A stretch of DNA of 17,887 nt. Origin: Ectocarpus siliculosus. Taxonomy: Eukaryota; Sar; Phaeophyceae; Ectocarpales; Ectocarpaceae. The stretch covers positions 1-17,887 of the forward strand of contig FN648954.1 of assembly GCA_000310025.1 (NCBI GenBank). The letters are read 5' to 3'. Below are positions 8,811 through 17,049 of the stretch, one piece after another (the stretch's first letter is position 1; each line of letters opens with the position of its first letter). A program made the translations under genes and the position numbers. The notes beneath the pieces are model-generated. The model worked only from the letters and a program-made list of their open reading frames with translations, was not told the DNA's origin and ran no database searches.

Positions 8811-9681
8811 GGCTGTGCAGTTGTATAGACTAGTCGTCGCTTCGTGGCGCATGATGAATGTACACGGCTGGTGTACACCGAACTGAAGTACGCGCGTATG
8901 GCGTTGATTGCCGGCAAGATGTCGTCACTTGTCGTCAAGCTTGTCGTTTGTCGTACGCATTCGATCATACGATTAGACGCGAAAGAGCTAAGCGTTTCAT
9001 TTGAGCGGGTACAAGAGCGTGTTGAAATACAGCGCATTACCGCTGTAGTGCTGTAGCATGTGCGTACAGTAGTAGAATAGATGCAGCTGTATGATTTTTC
9101 ATTTTTCTTAATAAGACACAACGAATCCATCTCTATCATAGAAAAGAGTCAGAGACAGATTAGCAATGAAATCATAGCGCCAGAAAAAGCTACCTGTATG
9201 TCTACGATTTCCCAGACAGCATATAGGGACATGATTGATGTATGCAATGATACGTAGATGGGGATGCGGTGTGATATGTGACGTTTGGTAAAACGTAACA
9301 TGTGTGACGAGTTCTAGCGAGGAGCTCACGAATGAACTGAGGAGAAGATTGTAATTGTAGCGAGATCACGAGGTGTTGCGAGCCCCACCGGGTTCACTCC
9401 CCAACTATCCCTCAACATTGTTCGTGAGGTGGATTATGCCATCCTTACGAAGGCTACTGTGGTAGTACTCATGTGTGGTTTTGAGCTATGCAGGTGGGCA
9501 AGTGCGTGACCGTCCATCGGTCATTGGGATCTTCGGGGTATCTCCGGTATAGTAGAATCTTTGGCAAGTTGTCGCGCGTTCCGTGCTGTCATGTGTTCCT
9601 AGTTCCGAACGTGTCTTGCGACTGTTGCTCGCGTGGCTTTGTGTTTGTGATGCACCTGGGTGGCCACTCTCTTCCGTTGCT
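8811..9681. other. Region upstream of the secreted-protein gene
   Basis: No supported gene. It should hold the promoter and 5' UTR of the minus-strand gene starting at 8810, but I could not identify a TATA box or initiator with confidence. A stretch at about 9228-9295 shows weak ordered word similarity to 16018-16076 on the other side of the copia element. Confidence 0.4.
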
Positions 9682-10150
9682 TGTTGTGTCTACGAGGACG
9701 ACCAATACAACGACTTTACCATCTCTTCACATTGTCAACCGGGACAACAGCCATGCTCATCCAGCAGCACTCGGCTTGGGGCCAATCAACAAACATCTCA
9801 CCTCTGCAAGTACGCTGAAGAAGAAAGAAAGTATAAGTCCAAAGCGGCATCTAGAAACAACATCGACTACTCTAGTTCCGTCACTGCTGTCTCAACAGAC
9901 TTCGGTCTACACAGACTTCGGTCTGCACATCACACAGACTACTGTCTGGAACTGCACATAGGCTCAACCGCGTGCAGACACGACCCTAAGGTACAGGGCA
10001 CCTCGACACGACACATTTCCTACATGGATGACACGCTAACTGGTGTCTGAAGACTCAACGAGGCCTCGGCAGAACAAGACCTTCGTCACGTACCCAGGGC
10101 GCTGTCGTGCTCAGAAAGGAGGAGTGGCAGCAGGGCTGCTGCACACAACA
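9682..10150 (-). repeat. Segment bounded by TGTTGTGT / ACACAACA, possible remnant 3' LTR
   Basis: The 469-bp segment begins TGTTGTGT and ends ACACAACA on the plus strand, an 8-bp perfect terminal inverted repeat of the TG...CA kind found at LTR ends. It lies where the 3' LTR of the minus-strand copia element should be, although its inner end overlaps the end of pol. It contains three small hairpins and one copy of the 68-bp repeat. No full-length partner exists on the gag side, no target-site duplication is seen, and no polypurine tract precedes it. Two overlapping plus-strand open frames here (9488-9961 and 9583-10050) have no recognisable domains and are not called. Confidence 0.25.
9896..9948. 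repeat. Three tandem hairpins, two with TTCG loops
   Basis: Stems CAGAC/GTCT(G) recur three times: 9896-9908 (loop TTCG), 9912-9925 (loop TTCG) and 9935-9948 (loop TACT). TTCG closed by C-G is an exceptionally stable RNA tetraloop. The loop direction favours plus-strand RNA; the minus strand gives CGAA loops. Confidence 0.75.
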
Positions 10151-10393
10151 AAAGGGAGCCTTGGTGAGCATGTCTGTATGTTGCTCCGACGTCGACACAA
10201 ATTTGATCGAGATGTCCCCCGACCTAAACAATCCACGAATGAAGTGGTACCGCACGTCGATGTGCTTGCTACGCGCTGAGCTAAGGGGGTTCTGCACCAA
10301 AGCCATGGCCCCCTGATTGTCCTCAAGCTCAAGGACATGAATGCTACCGCCACTGGTCTCTGGGGCAAATAAACGAAAGCACTGCACGCACAA
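10055..10393 (-). pseudogene. pol: copia RNase H C-terminal part and end of pol
   Basis: The segment continues RNase H in a shifted frame: ELEDNQGAMALVQNP, SKHIDVRYHFIR and EQHTDMLTKA, the closing motifs of copia pol. After TKA the sequence enters the 68-bp repeat and becomes Cys/Pro-rich up to the stop at 10055. Another frame reads LPF then a stop a few codons later, so the original terminus was probably near 10090-10150. Confidence 0.88.
10089..10156. repeat. 68-bp direct repeat, copy at end of pol
   Basis: Identical over 68 bases to 15500-15567 in the same orientation, 5.4 kb apart. It contains the near-palindrome GCAGCAGGGCTGCTGC. Similarity outside the 68 bases is weak, with only a faint continuation on the right side. 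Confidence 0.95.
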
Positions 10394-12119
10394 ACAAAGC
10401 TTCTTTCACACCCTCTCCGGCAGCAATGTACTCTGCCTCCGTAGACGACAAAGATACGATAGCTTGCGTCTTGCTACCGTGGCTAATGGCGGTCCCTCCA
10501 ACCGTTGTTGCCAGCCCTGACACCGAACGCCTATCCTCAGCGTCAGCGTAGCTAGCGTCCACGTACACCGCCAGCCCCAGTCCCGATCCCCGTTTGTAGG
10601 TGATCCCGAGGTCCCTCGTCTCTTTGAGGTAGGCGAGGATCTTCCGTATCGCCTTCCAGTGCCTCTCGGTAGGGGCATGGGCGTGGCGCGCTACCGCACG
10701 CACAGCGAACGAGATGTCCGGGCGCGAGAACGTCGACACCCACATCATGCTGCCGATGGCCTCCCTCACTGGCCACTCCCCTCCACCCTCGTCATCTCGC
10801 TTCGGTCCTAGGTCGGCACCAGGGGAAGCAGGGATGGGGGAGGTCGATTGCACATCAAAGCGATTCACGATGCTGTCAATATACGCGGTTTGGGAGATTC
10901 TAAGGGTCCCAGCCTCTAGGTCTCTCTCAACGGCACACCCGTCGAACCACACACACTCTCCAAGGTCTTTGGTGGGGAATGCCTTGTTGAGGGAAGCGAG
11001 CAACTCCTTGCAATCATCATCAGACCCAGCCACCAAAATGTCATCCGCATAAATCACGATAATCATCACCACGACATCGTCTTTCATCTTGCGGAAGACG
11101 CACGGGTCCGCCTTGCACTGCTCGAACCCGTTTTCTACAAGCGTGTCGGCAGCGTGGTACCCCCACTGCCTGCCGCTCTGCTTCAAGCCGTAAATAGCAC
11201 GCTCAGCCTTCACAACTTTGTGGGATTTTTCCCCGCACCCCGCGGGGAGCCTCAAGAACACATCCTCGTCTAACTTAGCGTGTGTAAACGCCTGCTTGAC
11301 ATCCCAGTGGTTGAGTTTCAATGATTTCTCATTGGCTACCGCAAGCATCAGTTTAATGGATGCGGATGATGGGCAAGGGGAGGATGAGTAGAAGTAGTCC
11401 ACATTCGGAATTTGCGAAAAACCCCTAGCGACCAGACGCGCTTTGAACTTCTCGATTTTCCCCTCCTTGTTCGTCTTCCAAGTAAAACGCCACTTAGAAC
11501 TCACAGGTCTACGCCCCTCTGGCGTACCGTCTACGAATGAAAAGGTTCCCGTGTCCAAGTGCCCATCAAACTCTTCCCTCATGGCCTGTTCCCACCCCTC
11601 TCTGTCCACAGACTTGGCAACGCCGGCTACGGTCATGGGGGGGGATTCAACGTCACTCGGACGCTTGCCTATGGGGGATTCTGTACTCGGCTCGGTCGAC
11701 GCCAGGGCCCTCACGAAGGCGTCTGGAGAGTTGAGCACGAGGTCCTCCGCTCCCAGCAGGAAGTCCTCGGCCTCTTGGCGCGCGATGTTGGCCTCCTCCG
11801 CGCGCTCGCACAGCAGCGCTTGCACCGCCCTCGTCTCTAGCCCTTCCACCACGTCGACCACACACGCGAGCATCCAGTGGGTGTACTCCTCCGTGCTGTT
11901 GATGGGCAGGGTGGGCAGCCCGGCCGCCGACGCATGGCGGGCGAGCAGACCTTCGGCACTCGTTGGCGACGGCGACGACTCGTACCTCGTGTTCCGGCGA
12001 GGGTTCTCCCTGAGTCGGCGGCTGGGTGAGTTCGGCCGGCTCGCCAAAGCGGGCGAGCTTCCGTTCCTCGCGCCCGCGGAGCGCCGGGATATCCGTGTCG
12101 CTGACGCTGTCGCTGTCAC
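10370..12119 (-). pseudogene. pol: copia reverse transcriptase and first half of RNase H
   Basis: The longest intact segment of the element. In order it shows LRENPRRNTRY near the start (a basic spacer common before the RT), then SKWRFTWKTNKEGKIEKFKA and RLVARGFSQ, HWDVKQAFTHAKLDEDV (first catalytic Asp), AIYGLKQSGRQW, and YADDILVAG at about 11042, the copia YADD polymerase box. The thumb and RNase H follow: MMWVSTFSRPDISFAV, VDASYADAEDRRSVSG and SLSSTEAEYIAA, which hold the RNase H acidic residues. The N-terminal limit is uncertain because the frame enters from the triplet run. At the end the frame passes into an unrelated 15-residue tail. Confidence 0.92.
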
Positions 12120-12147
12120 CTGCCGCTGTCACTACCGCTGCCGCCAC

Positions 12148-12183
<36 letters not shown>

Positions 12184-12570
12184 TGACGCCGCCACCGCGG
12201 CTGCTGCTGCTGCTGCCGCGGTCGTCCTCGCCGCCGCCCACATCGGCCATCCCGGTCGACGTGGTAGATGGGGCGATGCTCGCGCCCTCCCTGCTCGAGG
12301 GGGCGCCATCGCCAGCGTCGCCCGCGCCCGACTCCTGGGGCGCGGCCGCCGGCTCCGGGTTTACCGTCGTGTCAAGGTGGAAGCCTCCATCCTCTGGTTC
12401 TCCCTCCGCCCTCCCTCCACCATGGCATGACGCACCCTCCCCGCCCTCGTGCTCCCCAGTCGTGAGCTCCTCGTCCTCCTCTGCAATGGGAGGCAGCGGC
12501 TGGGGGTGCGCGGTCGGGGCGGCGGGCACAGATTGCCAGGTGAAGTTGCGAGTGGTGATCGCTTGGCGTT
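12116..12570 (-). pseudogene. pol: copia low-complexity spacer between integrase and reverse transcriptase
   Basis: After RNFTWQS comes a Pro/Glu/Gly/Ser-rich spacer ending in a run of about a dozen serines encoded by an uninterrupted AGC repeat, then Gly/Ser and stop. Variable spacers at this point are normal in copia polyproteins. The triplet run is a likely place for slippage and for the frame change to the reverse transcriptase segment. Confidence 0.7.
12149..12186. repeat. (GCT)n / (AGC)n triplet run
   Basis: At least ten consecutive GCT triplets on the plus strand with one GTT interruption near the right end, inside a longer GC-rich triplet-biased stretch (about 12115-12240). It encodes polyserine in the element's minus-strand frame and polyalanine or polyglutamine-like runs in shadow frames. 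Confidence 0.92.
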
Positions 12571-12800
12571 TTCGTCCAGGATGCGCACGCAATCACGGTT
12601 TGTGTTGATATCAGGGCCGAGGTAAAAACACTTTTTTGCTTTCGGCTCTGACTTGTGCGTGCGCTTGACCTTGTACACGGCGGGTTTGAGGAACGGGTAC
12701 GTCGCCTCTGGGGGAGGTGGGTGCCCGTGCCACATTTCGTACGGCGATTTCTTGTCCGGGTTGGATGGGTGGAGGTGCAGTTCAGGGCGCTGCATGCCCA
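12565..12800 (-). pseudogene. pol: copia integrase C-terminal region
   Basis: Contains PSNPDKKSPYEMWHG, then EATYPFLKPAVYKVKR and KKCFYLGPDINTN, the conserved block after the copia integrase core (P-x-E-x-W-x-G, then a hydrophobic strand with Lys/Arg and a YLG-like turn). The frame ends in CVRILDEN, and the continuation RNFTWQS is read in a third frame from about 12565. Confidence 0.83.
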
Positions 12801-13200
12801 AGCTGTGGCTTCGGCCCAAAGGGAGGGGTAGCTTGGTGCTTCGGGGTAAAGAATTGGCGCTTGTATGCGGGCGGCTAGTGCTGCATCCTTGATCAGTCCC
12901 AGTGCTCTCTCAGCTACACCGTTGTATTCTGGGCTGTATGCGGGGGTGAACTCCTGCTTGATGCAATACTGGCGGCACAGCTTTCCGAACTCTCCCTCGA
13001 AAAACTCTCCTCCGTTGTCAGACCGCACGACCATGACCTCGGATGGGGCTCCGTCTGCCCTGTTTTCCGCTAGGTATCTCTCGAATAACTCTGCAGCGTC
13101 TGACTTGTTTTTCAAGAAGTAGACGCGGTTCCACCTCGTGCAGTCATTCCTTACGATGAGAGTGTACCACTTCCCCCCCAAGCTCTGCACCCTTGCCTTC
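12790..13200 (-). pseudogene. pol: copia integrase catalytic core
   Basis: The frame resumes with SLGGKWYTLIVRNDCTR, the usual second strand of the rve core. The second catalytic aspartate is in RSDNGGEFF (about 13000-13027) and the glutamate in YNGVAERALG (about 12899-12925), about 35 residues apart as expected for DDE integrases. It ends at LWAEATAWACSALN, where copia integrases continue into the conserved NPDKKSPYE motif; that motif is in another frame from about 12790 downward. Confidence 0.87.
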
Positions 13201-13780
13201 CCATCAAATCCACGAAAACTCTCTGCAGTTTCTTAACTGCTCGGGTTGACGTCCTGTTGGGGATGGGCTTGGATAGCCCCTTTGCCGTCGAGCACCCCAT
13301 GCACTCCCGGAGCTGGCCCACCAGCGTCACCCCTTGCTGCTTCGCCGTGTTCTTCAGCAGCACCTCGTGGGAGTGGCCGTGCGCGCAGTGGAAGTCGTTG
13401 ATGTCAACGGGGGTGCGGTTCGCTTTCGCGTTACCAGAAGCAATTATGGCACAGGCTAGTTCCCTACCCGACTCTATGCGGTGACCAGTCTGAACGAACA
13501 GGTCTCCCCATAGAGGGAAGTACACCGACTCCCCCCCACCAACGAACACCTCCAACTCGTGCTCGTCTGCGGCTAAGCGGCCCTTGGTTTGTTTCAAGAG
13601 GGCTGTGAGGGACACGAGGTTGTAGTTGAGCTCCGGCACATGAGCGACCCGTTTCAACAACAGGTCTGTGGTCCCAACGCGAGAACCGATGGTCACCCTC
13701 ACGTCGCCATACCCTACGATGGCGAAGGCTTGCTTCCCTGCGGCGACACTCAAAAAGTCGATCGCACTCATGGTAGTTTT
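13200..13780 (-). pseudogene. pol: copia protease tail and integrase N-terminal zinc domain
   Basis: In the next frame the protease continues (AIDFLSVAAGKQ, then VGYGDVRVTIGS and HVPELNYNLVSL, the standard protease-to-integrase linker). The GAG-pre-integrase zinc domain follows with HCAHGHSH and CMGCSTAKG as the HHCC ligands. The segment ends in the first strand of the integrase core, QRVFVDLMG, where the aspartate is the first of the catalytic DDE triad. The frame changes at a GGG run near 13200. Confidence 0.85.
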
Positions 13781-15380
13781 CGAACGTGTTAGCGCTCGGG
13801 AACATGTGGTTGGTTGCGCCAGTATCGGCCACAAACCTTTCCTGCCTGGCCTGCTCTACACCCCTTCGATCAACGACTCTGTTCCACTCGCCTGTGAAGT
13901 CATGGACCACTAGCGCCTCCTCTGCGACGTCCAGTGCGGTAGCGTCCAAGACCGGCAGCTCCACCGCGAGCACCGCCTGCTCGGACGAGCACGTGCTCTT
14001 GTCGTGTCCGTAGCCCAGGCACTTCTCGCATCGCAGGGGCTCGGGCTTGGTACAGGCGGCCGCCTGGTGACCCTTCTCTCCGCACCGGAAGCAGCGGTTG
14101 TGCATGCTACTTGCACCGCCGCCGCCGCCTCCGCCGCTGTTGCCACCACCACCGCCCTTGCTGCCACCCCCTTTCCCCTTCTGGCCGCCACCACCGCCGC
14201 CGCCACCCTTGTTGCGGCCGCCGCTGCTGCGGCCGGGCGCTCCACCCCTGCTGTTACCGTCGCTCGCGAGGAAAGCATGCTCCGCCTTCCGCTGACCCTT
14301 CGGGGCCTTCCTCCCCTCCGGGAGGCTCGCGTGCACCGTGCTCACGATCCTGACGATCTCGCCCCTGTCCAGCTTCGTCGCCGTCTCCAGCAGGAACTTC
14401 GCTTGTTGGTACTCGGGTGGAAGCGAGTCGACGAAGTGTGCGAGGACAAATGGTGTGTCAGCGTTGAGCCCCTTTTCGCGTAGGCGCATGTATATCTGCT
14501 CGAGCTTGCTTAGGTGCTCGATTGGATTGCTGCTGCTGTGTGCCGGGATCGAGAAGCGGGACATCTCTTTCGTCAGGGCTTGTTTGGATCCCTGCGACTC
14601 GGGGTCGTAAACTTTCTCAAGCTCCGTGAGGACCCCCTTCGCCGTCACACAACTACTGACGACCGCTTTATCGGTTTCTTTCACCACGGCGGTAGTGATG
14701 AAGTGGAACGCGGCGAGCCCACGTGCGACCTCGCTCCTAGTATAGCGCACGTCGTTGTAAAGTGTGGAGGTGGGCATGTTCGGGTCGCCCACGGGGGCAT
14801 GTCTCTCAGTACTCCCGACGAATAGACCGTCTAGTTCCACGGTCTTAGCGGCCTGGATGGAAGATTTTCGCCACGTGCTAAATCCGCTGCTGCGGCCCCC
14901 CTCAAGGCGAGGGGCCACCACGTTCACTTTCTTCGAGTGACTGAAGCTATCGATGTAATCACCGTTACCACGAGTTGCGGGTATCTCACCTGGGGGGTTT
15001 AACCCCCTCGCTTCCCCGCGGTCAGCTCCTACGACAGGCCCCACGCTCGCTGGAACCCCGGGACTCGCTCCCGGTATGTTGTCCCAGCGGCTTTCCCACG
15101 GGTGAATTGGCCCATCACGGGCCGCTTCCCGGGAAAATGCCCCGCCGCCCTCCGACGGCAAGGGCTCTCTCTGGCTTGGGACGGCAGCACCGCCGCCCCT
15201 ACTGGCATCGCCCGCCACGGCGTCGCCAGGCTCCTTCCTCTTAAGCTCCATTACTATTCTCATCAGCTGCGATAACTGGCCCTCCAGCCTCGCAATCGCC
15301 GGGTCCTCGGCGTGTTGCAGTTGCGTGGCTGAGGTCACTTCCCCCAGCCCTTCGACCGAACCGCTGTCCGACGCAGCCAT
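13464..15380 (-). pseudogene. gag: copia gag and protease
   Basis: ATG at 15380-15378 (MAASDSGSVEG). A long Gly/Pro/Arg-rich N-terminal region is followed by a copia-type Gag core (about 14330-14830 in DNA, containing EKVYDPES and LPPEYQQAKFLL), then a Lys/Gly-rich tract (about 14110-14240). Two CX2CX4HX4C knuckles follow, CFRCGEKGHQAAAC and CEKCLGYGHDKSTC; two knuckles rather than one is uncommon in copia Gags. Protease starts at VADTGATNHMF (about 13800-13840), where DTGA is the catalytic aspartate motif. The frame is lost shortly after, near 13770 at ENYHECD, close to a run of five T (minus strand). The 100 or so codons beyond that point to 13464 are out-of-frame shadow. Confidence 0.88.
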
Positions 15381-15499
15381 CACCCGATGCGGCTATCCCT
15401 CGAGGGACAAAAAACTCTAGAGTAATTGTCGGCCGTACTCCGCGTACTTATCGGGTATTGTTTGTGTAGTGTATTAACTTCAGACGGTGAGGCAATGCC

Positions 15500-15567
15500 C
15501 GTACCCAGGGCGCTGTCGTGCTCAGAAAGGAGGAGTGGCAGCAGGGCTGCTGCACACAACAAAAGGG
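15500..15567. repeat. 68-bp direct repeat, copy upstream of gag
   Basis: Identical to 10089-10156. It sits about 120 bp upstream (minus strand) of the gag start codon. The bases just beyond 15567 loosely resemble those beyond 10156, which there encode LTKAP of pol, so this may be a remnant of a pol 3' end and not a leader sequence. Confidence 0.95.
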
Positions 15568-16310
15568 GGTCCCGGTGCATCATCACCGTACCCCTGCCTA
15601 AAAGGTTCTACACCAGCTGCGTCACACTTGTACGTCGGCTAACATATCCAACAAACCATGTCCGTAGACCCACGAACAAACAGCACAGCAGAGGAGACAA
15701 GATAGTACGGCCAGTGGCAGCAGGGATCGCTACCCTACTGCGCTGAACAAGCACCGCCGGGAGTGGGCTGGAGACTGCTCGGGGCGGAATACAAGTCTAA
15801 CAACTGTGTTCACGCTAGACGAAGACCTTAGAACAACAACACAACAGCGTCATCATCGAAGACGTGTGGAGACACAACAACGGCTTAATTGCTACACTGG
15901 AGAAGGAGACGGGATGAGAAGGAAAGTCATGACGTATGAAATAGTTATACCGAACATCAGTAACGTAGAGAAGAGTGATTTTTGTGAAATATAGTGAATC
16001 CCGGGCATAGACATCACAGACATGATATGATGTTTGCTGCACGTATTATCAGGTGTGATTCTGGTAAGGTAAAACAATTGGCCAGATGAAAGAGAAATGC
16101 TGTGATAGAGGCATGTGTTTACGTACATGCTGAGAGCGTTGAGGCACAGTAGTATTTGTATGCGACGAAGGAAAGGTTTACTATGGTCATTCAACTGAAG
16201 TCAATGTATTTTACTATTATTGTAGTGGTATGCGCGCGTGATGAAGTCTGGTTGACCCGTGAAGAAGAACTCACTTGTTGTTACTCTTGTAGAACAGCAG
16301 CAGCAGTAGC
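15568..16310. other. Region between the two retroelements, left part
   Basis: No supported gene. Open frames here are short and overlapping on both strands. It should contain the copia 5' LTR and promoter, but I could not confirm either. AC-rich clusters occur at about 15830-15880, with two further ACACAACA words. The region around 16018-16076 weakly resembles 9228-9295. Confidence 0.4.
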
Positions 16311-16315
16311 TGTTG

Positions 16316-16443
16316 CCTTGGGTATCGGTAGGAATGACACCAAGGGGCACAGGATCCTCTGCACAAGCAGGGGCTACACGATCCTGTCCCCTGCTTTTTA
16401 TCCTTCCGCGGAGAGTTACATCTCTCCGCGCCTTCTAGAAGGA
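16316..16443. repeat. Cluster of inverted repeats
   Basis: Stems in order: CCTTGG/CCAAGG (16316-16321 with 16340-16345); CAGGATC/GATCCTG (16350-16356 with 16380-16386); AAGCAGGGG/CCCCTGCTT (16365-16373 with 16388-16396), followed by TTTT; CGCGGAGAG/CTCTCCGCG with a six-base loop (16407-16415 with 16422-16430); and the 12-bp palindrome CCTTCTAGAAGG (16431-16442), part of which can also pair with TCCTTC at 16401-16406. The second and third stems interleave. No family was recognised; an LTR or a structured RNA of the neighbouring retroelement is possible. Confidence 0.7.
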
Positions 16444-17049
16444 ACCAAGCTCTTCCATGTTCCGTCTACACATCTGAATCCTATAACACTAGCCCACCCT
16501 GGAGGTTCTCATACGCAGATCCTGTAAAACCTCGGAGTCTTGACAAGCAATTGTCGAGTCTCTAAATGAAAGTATCGAGGATGTGGAGCTCCAAAACAGC
16601 ACAATTCACCCTCCCACACCTCTCACTCGATGAGTCGCAAGACCATCGTTTGACTTCTAAAACGACAAAAAGACACAGACAGGAAGGAACTGACGGGGCT
16701 AAGAAAAGCCTACGACGACCGGAAGAAGATCGGAACCAAGGAAAGGAAAACACAAAGAAAGGAAGAAAAACAGAAAAGAAAAGCAGAGGTCGTCATAACG
16801 ACAAAAAGAAAGGGTCACTGTAGGAACCACAACAAGACCGGTATCGTAAGAAAACGATAAGATACGCCATTCACGCAGTCGCCACGGCAGTGTAGAAGGG
16901 GCAACAATGGGCGCGAAACACCTACAGGTCGTGACCAAACGCTAAAGGCACAAAAATAAAGCGAGGAGAAAGCGAAAACCAACCAAGGCTAAAAAGCAAC
17001 CCAAACAACGCTGAAAACAACCGAAAGCCAAGACAACTAGTACGTCGTC
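16444..17049. other. Purine-rich region downstream of the gypsy-like pol
   Basis: No supported gene. The plus strand is strongly A/G-rich from about 16640 to 16830 and again near 16950-17030. An 85-codon lysine-rich plus-strand frame (16566-16823) simply reflects this composition. This is where the 3' untranslated region and 3' LTR of the minus-strand gypsy-like element would lie, but no LTR ends or polypurine tract were identified. Confidence 0.4.

Larger units (their letters stand above)
10055..15380 (-). mobile_element. Degenerate Ty1/copia-type LTR retrotransposon
   Basis: On the minus strand the domains run gag, two zinc knuckles, protease, integrase, reverse transcriptase, RNase H. Integrase before reverse transcriptase is the diagnostic order for Ty1/copia (Pseudoviridae-type) elements and excludes Ty3/gypsy. 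Reading needs about six frame changes, near 13770, 13200, 12790, 12565, 12120-12180 and 10370. Each intervening segment is long and free of stops (the longest is 591 codons), and the catalytic motifs are preserved. As written it cannot make one polyprotein. The 68-bp repeat at 10089-10156 and 15500-15567 marks both ends, but intact LTRs, primer binding site and polypurine tract were not found. It lies about 1.2 kb upstream of the secreted-protein gene, same strand. Confidence 0.9.

Noticed and set aside
9896-9948. CRISPR-like spaced repeats
   Set aside because: Only three very short units, with spacers of a few bases and no cas genes; better explained as hairpins.
9488-10050. Two overlapping plus-strand frames of about 155 codons
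   Set aside because: They overlap each other in different frames, have no recognisable motif or clear start context, and cover the hairpin row and possible LTR.
11443-12186. 247-codon plus-strand open frame
   Set aside because: Antisense shadow of the copia spacer/RT region; the minus strand has the conserved RT motifs.
10089-15567. Calling the 68-bp repeats the two LTRs
   Set aside because: They are short, one lies in pol coding sequence, identity extends across the would-be LTR edge, and no target-site duplication or polypurine tract is present.
16350-16396. H-type pseudoknot from the interleaved stems
   Set aside because: Only one base would connect the first stem's 3' arm to the second stem's 3' arm and would have to span 7 bp, so mutually exclusive hairpins are more likely.
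16388-16400. Stem followed by T run as an intrinsic terminator
   Set aside because: The window is eukaryotic, where rho-independent termination does not apply to protein genes; it is kept only as part of the inverted-repeat cluster.
16566-16823. Lysine-rich 85-codon plus-strand frame
   Set aside because: Its composition follows the A/G-rich DNA, with no hydrophobic core or motif.
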